From a virus: a DNA stretch of 27,539 bases. The position numbers were made by a program, and so were the translations under genes. The stretch is taken from positions 1-27,539 of IMG/VR virus record IMGVR_UViG_3300009151_000303; one strand, written 5' to 3'. The notes under the pieces are model-generated. The model was not told where the DNA came from and did no database searches. It was given only the letters and a program-made list of their open reading frames with translations. Below, one piece after another: positions 7,051 through 15,700 of the stretch; positions within the stretch are counted from its first letter, which is position 1, and each line of letters starts with the position of its first letter.

Positions 7051-7727
7051 TGAGTAAAATAGATACTGGAAAAATGCCAGAAAAAATTATGGCTGTAGCA
7101 CAATATCATAGTAAATTATTGACAGAATTACATGAAAATAGTTCTAACAAAAATTCAATAATTGAATCAGCATTGCAAAAAATAGGAAAATATTTTGGAT
7201 CATATATTGACAATCTAGCAAGAAGAGATCATATGTCTTTTCATCACATTTATGAAACAGGAAGAACTGGAGATGAAAATGCTAGATTATTTAAATATAC
7301 AATATCTACTGGTCAATCTCCAAAAATACAATATAATTTTATAGAGGCTTCATCCCCTGAAAAAAGTGGCAGTGTCTTTAAAAGAAAAGCTTTTATTATG
7401 GAAGAAGGACAGTCTTTAACTATTACTCCAAAAAACAATAAATTTTTGGCTTTTCAAATAAATGGAGAACAAGTATTTTCTAAAAAAGTATTTGTTCCAA
7501 ATCCTGGTGGTACAAGAGTAGCAGGTTCTTTTAAATCCGCTTTTGATTCCTTTATGCAAAATAACGCAAATCAAGTTTTAACAGATATTGGTTTTTATGA
7601 TAAAATTAATGAAGCTACAAGAATAGAATCAGATATAGCTGTTTCAAGTATTAATAAAGGAAATTTAAATGGATCTTCTCTTGCAGATGCATCAGCAAAG
7701 AAAATAGTTAGAAGGGCAAGTATTTAA
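7050..7727 (+). CDS. Tail completion / head-tail joining protein (HK97 gp10-like)
   Basis: A 225-residue protein. The N-terminal 60 residues are helical (LQKIGKYFGSYIDNLARRD). Residues 105-165 carry the most recognisable part: KRKAFIMEEGQSLTITP, then FVPNPGGTRVAGSFKSAFDSFM, a pattern seen in HK97-gp10-type neck proteins. The C-terminal segment is Ser/Asn/Ala-rich. It lies between the stopper and tail terminator genes, where such proteins help complete the head-tail interface. The exact role is inferred from synteny and the partial motif. Confidence 0.55.
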   Translation: MSKIDTGKMPEKIMAVAQYHSKLLTELHENSSNKNSIIESALQKIGKYFGSYIDNLARRDHMSFHHIYETGRTGDENARLFKYTISTGQSPKIQYNFIEASSPEKSGSVFKRKAFIMEEGQSLTITPKNNKFLAFQINGEQVFSKKVFVPNPGGTRVAGSFKSAFDSFMQNNANQVLTDIGFYDKINEATRIESDIAVSSINKGNLNGSSLADASAKKIVRRASI

Positions 7728-7728
7728 A

Positions 7729-8220
7729 ATGGATTATACAAAACTACCAATTATATTAATTGGAAACTATCTTTGGGATAAAGCCAGTGGTGCCATTTCT
7801 GGGTCCTCTAAACTACCTACAGCCGTTTGGAATGTAGACCAGTATACAATTACACCCCCTATTTTTGCTATTAATGATGCTAATGCTGTAACCGATAAAA
7901 CTCCATATATTTTATATGATTATGTATATACGGGGGTAGATGCAAAAACATTTCCAATAATTAAAGAAGAAGCAACCCTTTCTATTGTTGCTCCCTGGAA
8001 TGAGTTATATCCAATTAAAAACTTTATTTATGATGTTTTAAGTCAGTTTGATATATCTGCTCAGGCTATGAATAATCATTTGAGGGATCAAGAAATTAAC
8101 TTTAAATGCATTAAAGTAAGACAAGATAATTATTCAATAAATGAAAAGGCTCCAATTAGTTTGGAATCTGGATTATATATTTCTACGTTATATTTAACTT
8201 ATGAATATACTAGAAAATAG
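7729..8220 (+). CDS. Tail terminator protein
   Basis: A 163-residue protein directly upstream of the tail tube gene. The core pattern PYILYDYVYTGVDAKTFPI, then KEEATLSIVAP, then IKNFIYDVLSQFDISAQAMN resembles tail terminator proteins (lambda gpU/SPP1 gp17 class) of gram-positive-type phages, which cap the tail tube and set its final length with the tape measure. Length fits the class. The start is separated from the previous stop by one base, and AGAAGGGC upstream may serve as a ribosome site. Confidence 0.65.
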   Translation: MDYTKLPIILIGNYLWDKASGAISGSSKLPTAVWNVDQYTITPPIFAINDANAVTDKTPYILYDYVYTGVDAKTFPIIKEEATLSIVAPWNELYPIKNFIYDVLSQFDISAQAMNNHLRDQEINFKCIKVRQDNYSINEKAPISLESGLYISTLYLTYEYTRK

Positions 8221-8272
8221 AATGTATGGTATTATATTAATGAGGAAGCCCCCAAAGCTAATTCAAAAATGC

Positions 8273-8281
8273 AAGGAGGTG
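8273..8281 (+). promoter_or_regulatory. Strong ribosome binding site of the tail tube gene
   Basis: AAGGAGGTG lies 10 bases before ATG 8292. With the internal scaffold site it is the best Shine-Dalgarno in the window, fitting the need for hundreds of tail tube subunits per particle. Confidence 0.7.
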
Positions 8282-8291
8282 CAAAAATAAA

Positions 8292-9005
8292 ATGGCAAAT
8301 AGTTCAAAAAATATTATCGTTGGTGCTGGTGTTGTTTACGTTGGTAAAACAACAGGTACAGAATACACAGAGACAGATATTCACGCAGATTATGCTCTAA
8401 ATACAGCTGGTTCTTATCAAGATCCAAGCGTTGTTGGATCATCAAAGTTTAGACACGTTGGTTACACATCTGAAGGTGTTACTTTTGACTTCACTCCAGA
8501 TTACGGTGAAGTTCAGGTTGATCAACTTCTAGATGTTGCTAAGATTTACAAGCAAGGTCAGAAAGCTATGATTAAGACAACTTTCACAGAAGCTACACTT
8601 GAGAATCTTTTCACTGTGATTGGATCACAAGATTCAGATTACAACTCAACAGCTTCACAGGTAGCTACATCAAAAGGTACTCTCCAGAAGTTCGAAATTA
8701 ATGGTGGTGCTCTAGGTCTAACTCCTTTGGAGCGTTCAATCCTAGTTGTTGGTCCTGGACCAGAAGTTGTAACAGCAAATGCAAACGGTGGAACTAAATC
8801 AGAAAGAATTTATCTTGGTTATCGTGCAGTTTCTATGGAAGCTGCTTCGGTTGCTATCAAGAGAAATGAAGCTACAGTTTTCCCTGTAACATTCCGTCTT
8901 TTGGCTTCAAATACCCAAAAGAATAATCAAGGAAATGCTGGTTCAACCGCATCGGGTACAAACGCTCTTTATGGAAAGATCGTTGACCGTGTATACGTTG
9001 GTTAA
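8292..9005 (+). CDS. Major tail tube protein
   Basis: A 237-residue protein expected to form the stacked hexameric rings of the tail tube. It starts NIIVGAGVVYVGKT and contains GVTFDFTPDYGEVQVDQ (residues about 60-76) and, near the C-terminus, RAVSMEAASVAIKRNEATVFPVTFRLL, a pattern typical of siphovirus major tail proteins of the tube fold. It sits just before the chaperone frameshift pair and the tape measure gene, which is the conserved place. Codon use is adapted as in the capsid gene (many TTC, AAG, AAC). It is followed by a strong hairpin, so it may be the last gene of its main transcript. Confidence 0.85.
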   Translation: MANSSKNIIVGAGVVYVGKTTGTEYTETDIHADYALNTAGSYQDPSVVGSSKFRHVGYTSEGVTFDFTPDYGEVQVDQLLDVAKIYKQGQKAMIKTTFTEATLENLFTVIGSQDSDYNSTASQVATSKGTLQKFEINGGALGLTPLERSILVVGPGPEVVTANANGGTKSERIYLGYRAVSMEAASVAIKRNEATVFPVTFRLLASNTQKNNQGNAGSTASGTNALYGKIVDRVYVG

Positions 9006-9025
9006 TAAAACTAAATAACTTAATG

Positions 9026-9057
9026 TAATGTGGTGGGTAGAAATACCCACCACATTG
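9026..9057 (+). terminator. GAAA-tetraloop hairpin after the tail tube gene
   Basis: A perfect 13-base-pair stem lies between 9027-9039 and 9044-9056, with loop GAAA at 9040-9043 and one G-U pair at the base. The sequence after it is GCTATATATAAAC, not a T-run. It is therefore a very stable 3'-end or partial-termination hairpin and possibly not a fully efficient intrinsic terminator. Confidence 0.8.
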
Positions 9058-9079
9058 CTATATATAAACAAAATTAGGC

Positions 9080-9085
9080 TATAAT
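9080..9085 (+). promoter_or_regulatory. -10 box upstream of the tail assembly chaperone gene
   Basis: TATAAT lies 23 bases after the hairpin and 24 bases before ATG 9110, whose ribosome site is AGGAG at 9101-9105. The layout repeats that seen after the capsid gene. No -35 box is visible. Confidence 0.5.
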
Positions 9086-9109
9086 ATAAAAGAGGACATT
9101 AGGAGAAAA

Positions 9110-9442
9110 ATGGCTACAAAAATATACGAATCTATTGAGATGGAATTACAGGACGGCACAGTAATTACCGTTAAACCACTCAATCTTAAAAACTTAAGAG
9201 AAGTAATGAAGAAGTGGAAAGAAATCGAAACTAAAGATAGTGAAGATGGTTTCTTGGAGACTCTCATTGAATGTACATCTATTGCTATGAAGCAATTCGC
9301 ACCTGAGCTTTCGGAGATTGACAAACTTGAAGAAGTTTTAGATCTTCAATCTATGTATAAAATATTGGAGGTTGCTGCAGACATCAAGCTTAACGACCCA
9401 AACCTACTAATGGCAGCTCAGGAACTAGCTGGAACGAGCTAG
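9110..9442 (+). CDS. Tail assembly chaperone, short product (gpG-like)
   Basis: A 110-residue acidic protein beginning MATKIYESIEMELQDGTVITVKPL, followed by helices rich in Glu and Lys. This is the form of the small tail assembly chaperone that coats the tape measure protein while the tube polymerises. It lies between the tail tube and tape measure genes, the conserved location. The reading frame stops at 9440-9442. Forty-three bases before the stop codon is a slippery heptamer from which a fraction of ribosomes should move to the -1 frame and make a longer form. Confidence 0.85.
   Translation: MATKIYESIEMELQDGTVITVKPLNLKNLREVMKKWKEIETKDSEDGFLETLIECTSIAMKQFAPELSEIDKLEEVLDLQSMYKILEVAADIKLNDPNLLMAAQELAGTS
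9397..9403 (+). promoter_or_regulatory. Programmed -1 ribosomal frameshift site
   Basis: CCCAAAC is in the correct phase (C CCA AAC) for tandem slippage of the chaperone mRNA. The -1 frame has its last upstream stop (TAA) at 9391-9393, just before the site, and is then open to 9774. I saw no obvious long downstream stem; one was not needed for the call. Confidence 0.85.
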
Positions 9443-9774
9443 ACTTAGCTGCCTTGGAATCAGAAGTATTCCTATTAGGTCACTGGAAAGACTATGAAGA
9501 ACTGGAAAACAGTTTATCAATGTCAGAGCTTATTGCTACACTAGGGGCTATGCACGAAAAAGAAAATCGTCAAAATAAATTTCTTGCTGCTATACAAGGT
9601 ATAGATATTTCTGGATCAGAACAGCCTGTGGATAACTCTTTGCCAACATTAGAAGATATTGTTGGAAGAGCAGCTGCAAAAGTTAGTGGAAATATGGAAC
9701 AAGCAAATGCAATAACTTTTGGTATTCACGAAGATGAAGGTCTTGGATACAGTATGATGGGATATGATCTATAG
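9403..9774 (+). CDS. Tail assembly chaperone, -1 frameshift extension (gpT-like)
   Basis: This is the second half of the gpG-T-type fusion. Ribosomes that slip at 9397-9403 add 123 residues after residue 98 of the short form, giving a product of about 221 residues. The extension reads GTSWNELDLAALESEVFLLG, then HWKDYEELENSLSMSELIATL, then MHEKENRQNKF, a pattern familiar from chaperone C-terminal parts in gram-positive-type phages, where this part recruits tail tube subunits to the tape measure. A TTG at 9454 could in principle start it independently, but no Shine-Dalgarno precedes it and conserved-looking residues extend upstream of it, so frameshift expression is preferred. The stop TAG overlaps the GTG start of the tape measure gene. 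Confidence 0.82.
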   Translation, partial: PTNGSSGTSWNELDLAALESEVFLLGHWKDYEELENSLSMSELIATLGAMHEKENRQNKFLAAIQGIDISGSEQPVDNSLPTLEDIVGRAAAKVSGNMEQANAITFGIHEDEGLGYSMMGYDL

Positions 9775-12700
9775 TGACTGGTATTGATGCTTATTTTAAA
9801 TATAATGCTGATTTTGGTCCAGTCATTAATCAAATGCGTTTGTTACAAACGCAAGCAAATCTTTTAAATCAAACACTTCAAAATTTTGATAAACAAGCAT
9901 CTTCATTAAAAATGAGTCTTGGAGACTCTCTTGCTAGTGATATTGGTAAGATGGGTGGCTGGAATGCCAAAGTCGTAGAACTATCTGACTCTGTTGGACA
10001 GTTTGGTAAATCCCTTGAGAAACAAGAATTAACTTTAAAGCAATATGCAAAAGAAGGAATTGGTGCTTTTAGTAAAGCATCTAATGCACACAAACTAGCA
10101 GTTCGTGAAGTTTCTCGTGAAATGTCACAACTTGCTGTCCTTGGTGAAAAGGGTGGCAAGCAACTGGGTATGATGATTACCCCACAAAATATTAATCTAA
10201 ATGATTTTAATACAAAGCTTGCTGTTTCTAGAAAACAGTTTGATATCTTTAATACTCTTGTTCAAGATGGTGCAACAAAGTTAATTAACTTTGGTAAAAA
10301 TACACAGTGGGCTGGTAGACAGATTACTGTTGGTCTTACAGTACCATTAGTAACTTGGGGAACTCAAATGTCAAAGATTTTTCGTGAAGTTAATGTTGAA
10401 TTAACTAGATTCCAAAAAGTTTATGGTTCTGGTCTTATGTCTTCTGCAGATCCAGAAACATTAAAAATGACAGAAAATGTAAAGCAACTAGCTATTGAAT
10501 TTTCCAAAACTATGGGTATTGCTGCAAAAGATACCGCATCCCTTGCTGCTGATTTAGCAGCAACAGGTGCTGAAGGAGAAAAACTTCTTGCATCATTAAG
10601 AGAAACAACAAGACTTGCTGTACTTGGAGATGTGTCAAATGCAGATGCAATGAAAACTACACTTTCTCTTACAAATGCTTTTAAAATTAAAACAAATGAA
10701 CTTGCACACTCTGTTGACTTCTTAAATGCTGTAGAAAACCAAACATCTCTTTCTTTGCAAGATTTGACAGCAGCTATTCCAAAAGCTGGTCCAGTCGTTA
10801 AAGCACTTGGTGGAGATGTAAAAGATTTATCTCTTATGATGGTTGCTCTTAAAGAGGGTGGTATTTCTGCAGCAGAAGGTGCTAATGCTGTTAAATCTGC
10901 TATGGCATCTATGATAAATCCTACAACAAAAGCAAAAAAGGTTGCAAAGGAATATGGTATTGATGTTGAAGGTATCGTTAAAGCAAATAAAGGTCAACTT
11001 ATGCCAACAATTATTGCTTTCAAACAACAACTTGAGTTACTTAATGATTTTGGTAAATCTCAGGTTATTGAAAATATATTTGGTAAATATCAGTTTGCCC
11101 GTATCTCTGCTCTTTTTGATAACCTAGATGCAAGTGGTTCTCAAACAAGACAAGTTATGGATTTGATGGGTAAGTCTGCAAAAGACCTTGCTGCTAATTC
11201 ATACATGGAAATGGATACACTTATGAATAGTGGTGCTAAGAGATTTCAAAGAGCAACAGAATCTATTAAAGCACAGTTCATTGATATTGGTGGTTCTATT
11301 ACAAGTGCTATTACTCCAATTATTGAGAATGTAAGTAAAAAAATTGGTCAGGTTATAAAGTTTTTTGAAAAACTTCCTGCTCCTGTTAAATCTTTCTTAA
11401 AAGTAGCTGCTGGTCTTGCTGTAATTGCTGGTCCAATTATTATGATTGCTGGTGTTTTTGCTAACTTTTTAGGTTATGTAACTAAGGGTGCTATGAGTAT
11501 AGTAAATCTTGGTAGAAAAATGGCTGGCGTTCCTGTTGATAAATTTAAGATGCTTGATGATACACAACTTATGGCACAAAAGTCTACAGATGCATTATCT
11601 ATGGCTTTTGATCAACAAAAAACAAGTGTAGAAAAACTTAATGCAGTTCTTGAAGTTTACAAAAAACATCTTGGCGATGCTATTACATTAAATCCAGGAT
11701 TTGTTAATCAACAAGTTTCTGCTCAAACTACTACTGGTCAACCACCAGTCGCTAAGTTTCAAACTGGTGGATCTGCTTGGGTTCCAGGAAGTGGTAATGG
11801 AGATAAAGTTCCAGCAATGCTTGAGCCTGGAGAATATGTTGTAAATAAAAAAGCAGCATCCCAACACTCTGGACTTCTTGATGAAATTAATTTTAAACAA
11901 GCACCTCGTTTTCAAACTGGCGGTAGAATAAATGGATATGCAAATAAATCATTTTTTGGTGATGCAAAGTTTACTCCAGAAGATCTACAGATTGCATTAA
12001 AATCTTGGATTTCTCCAATGATGACTGGTCTTAGACCATTTAATGATCCATTAAAACGTGGAGGCATTCAACCATATGGTGAAAGATATCCTGGATTCTT
12101 TGCTGATATATTTAATCAATCAATGACACCACAAGAAAATAAGCACTTTATGCGAGCAATGCAGTTTGATAAAAAAGGTGGTAACTGGTCTCCAACTGCT
12201 GGAAGCATTATGGAAGACATTCAAATGGCTCAAAATGGAACTGTAACCTCTCCTAGATTAGGATATAGCAATGCACCATTTAGTCATACCACAACAAGAT
12301 TTACATCATTTAGTACAGTTCAAGAAGCAGAGTTTTACAAACGATTTATGTCTATGTTTGATAAACCAAAAAACAAACGTAGTGCAGAGTCTCGTGCAGC
12401 AAAGATTGAATCTGGACAAATATTCCCATACCTCCTTGATTTATGGACTGGTAAAGGTAATGGTATTAATGGTATTCCAGTGTCTGATTTATTCCAAGGT
12501 CAAACTCAATATGGAAATGAAGGTGAAACAGTTCTTCCAGGTGGTATAAAAATGCCAATAACTGGGTATGGTCAAGACATTGCATCAAGAATGCTTATGC
12601 TTCATTCTGTAATGCCAGGAGCTACTAAAACTATTAATGGTCGTGAAGTTCCTATATTCCAAACTGGCGGTAGAGTTAATAACTATGCTGATCAATCATT

Positions 12701-15700
12701 ACTTGAAACATTAAGAGATTGGCAATCTAATCCACAATATGTGAGACAAGATCCAGAGCGTACTGGACAAATATTATCTGCATTATCTCCAATTCAACAA
12801 TCAATGATGCTTAGAAGAAAAACAGAACTTGGTGTTCCTGGAGAAATGCCAAAAGCACAACAATTAATGATTCTTAAAGCAATAGAGTCTGGAAATTTTG
12901 ATAAAGTTCTTGGCAAAGAATTTTCATTTTCTGGAAAGTTTTCTTCATATACAGACAAAGGTTTAGATTGGCTTTCAAATAAAGAGTTTGTTCCAAGTAA
13001 ATTAAGAGAAATGTTTTTCAAAAAAGACAGTCAAAAAAATATTGAAAAATGGTATGCTGGAATGGAAAGAGCATATGAACAATATAAAAGCAAAGATTCT
13101 ATGCAACATATGCTTGGAAAACTTTATCTTACTAGAGATTATAATTTTGGTAATCGTAATGATGAGGTTGATGAAGAAGCAGTAATTCAAGCATTAACTG
13201 TTGGAAAACAAAGATCATTAGCCAGTAGTCAAAAAGAAATAGATGCTGCAAGACCATTTGGTATGGATCCAAAATCTGTAATTCTTCAAAGAATGTTCCA
13301 ATCTGGAAGTAGAATGCTTGATGTTTCATCAGCAAGTCCAGATGGAACACATATGGGAAATCCTCTTAATGAAGGTGAGTGGCTTGCTGGTAAAGGTAAA
13401 GGAACTTTAGATGCAGTATCTCAATTATGGATGCCACCAGATAAATTTATTGGTGGACAAAAAGCATATGATGAAAGAAAAATGCATATGCCAATGCTTC
13501 TTAACTTTAAACAAATGGGTGGAAGAATAAATAATTATGAATCCAAGTCATTAATGCCTGAAAAGTTTGCTACAAGAATGGAAGATATAAATGCTGTTCT
13601 TGCTGCAACTCATCAAGAAGCAACTACTGGTGAATATTCATCAATGCCTCTTACAGATATTGGTCAAAAGATTTCTGGAATGGGTGGATTTAGTTCTGTT
13701 ATTCCAGGTGCTAATGGTATTTATGAAATCGGTGGTAAAAAGTATGTAGTTAAAACTCATAACACCGCACAGTCTGCAAGAATTGAAGCAATATCATCAC
13801 AGATTACAAGAGACCTATTTGGTCTTGATTCTCCAGCACAAGAATTAATTAAGTTCTTACATCCAGAAACAAGCCAACACGTATTTGGTGTGCGTTCACC
13901 ATTTGAAGAAAGATTTGGAAAAACAACTAATAATGTTGGAGTTGAGCATTTCTTTACACAAGCACTTGCAGCAATTATTAGAGGAGATTCTGATTTACAA
14001 CCAGATAATTTATTTGATGGAATGGTTGTTGATCAAGGTGCAGGTTATGCAGCAGATAGAGCATCACAACCACGTTCATTAACTGGAAAAAAATATTCAG
14101 TACTTGACCAAGCAAGAGTTAACTTCCTTATGCAAACAGGTGCTTCAAAGAAATGGTTTACACAAGCAACTGCTGGTCTTGCTGCAGGTATGACAGATGA
14201 ACAATATACATCTGGCTTCCTGAATGCTATTGCTCAAGCTCAAGGAAATCTTCCAAGAGCTATGGCTAACATTGAAAAGTTTGGATTAACTCCACAAGAA
14301 AAAGCTATTTATGGATTAATTTCTGGAGATCTAGAAGCTGCTAAAGCAATTAATTGGGCAGAAATTAGACAACATCATGCAGGTGTTACTGTTCCAATAG
14401 TTAAGCCAAAGACACAAGCAGCTATTGATAAAGCAGCAGCAAAGAAAATAACAGATAAAGCAGAGTTACAACAAGCACTTGCAGCAGGATTCCCAGAATG
14501 GATGCTTCAGGGTGGAAATAAAAATGCTTCAACGGTTAAAAGTGCTGCTAGTGGTATGGGTGCTCAATCAAAGAGTCTTGTAACAACATTTGCTAGAATG
14601 AACCCTCCACACGCTGGTCATGGAATATTACTAGATGAAGCAGCTAATTATGCAAAACAGATAGGTGCTGACTTTAGATTTAGTCTTTCATTAAAAGAAG
14701 GTGATGCAAAGAATCCATTCTCAGTATCTGAAAAGTATGACCTATTTAAAATGATGTTCCCACAATATGTTGGAAACCTTGAGCCAAACTCTGGTGCAAA
14801 AGGAATTAAGGGACAGATTGAAGAATGGGCAAAAGCTGGCTATAATCAAGCACACTTATTCTTAGGTTCTGATCAAGTTCCAAAGTTTGGTAACTTTTTT
14901 CCTAGACAAGCAAAAGATTTTGGTATAGATGCATTTGTTCATTCTGTTGGAAGAACAGAAGGTGGTATGTCTGCAACACAACTTCGTGAAGCAATCGCAA
15001 GTGGCAATATAAATGCTCTTATGCCATTTATTCCAGCAGGACTACCACAATCACAAAAAATGGCTATTGCAAATAAACTAATGGGCAAGAAAGATATCAT
15101 TGCTGGCTTTGCTGAAAAAGCACAAAGTAGAAGAGTTAAGAGTGCTGCAAATGGAATGGCATTTGCACATATTGTTCCAGGAACAGATCTTGGCTCAAAT
15201 ATTAATTTAAAATATCCTCTTGGGTTTGATGTTCCTAGTTCAATAAATAAAACCCTTAATAATAATAATCCATTGGTAGATAAAAAAGAACTTATTAGTA
15301 ACTTTAAAGAACCAAAAGCAATAGAAACAATGAAAAATGCTTTTAGAACATTTTCAAAAAAATATCCAGAATCAAGTATTAAAGCAGGAATGGAAACTGG
15401 TATACAAGAAGCTGCAATAAACACTCTTAAAGATGCCGAACCAAAACTTAATGATTCAATGTTATATGCAGAATCTTTCCAAGAACCTTTAATAAAACAA
15501 GCATTTAATGAGTTTAAAAAATATGAATATCTTGCTGGATTTAGAGCAAATGTTAGCCCAACAACTCTTAAAGAAGCTAACTTTACAACAGATGGAAGTT
15601 GGGATAAGGTAGAAAATGGAGATATACTTACCTCTCCAGATGGAAAAATTAAAGTTAGAGTTAAAAAAGTTGGTGATAGAACTAAATTTGTAGATGCAGA

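Noticed and set aside
9454-9774. Independent gene from TTG 9454
   Set aside because: No ribosome site, and chaperone-like residues continue upstream of TTG in the same frame; frameshift expression explains the frame.
9878-10159. Minus-strand ORF of 93 codons, one of many in the tape measure gene
   Set aside because: These opposite-frame ORFs arise from AT-rich codon patterns; none has a promoter, ribosome site or family-like motif.
14939-15424. Minus-strand ORF of 161 codons
   Set aside because: It lies entirely inside the tape measure gene, antisense to the nucleotidyltransferase end. No ribosome site and no recognisable motif.
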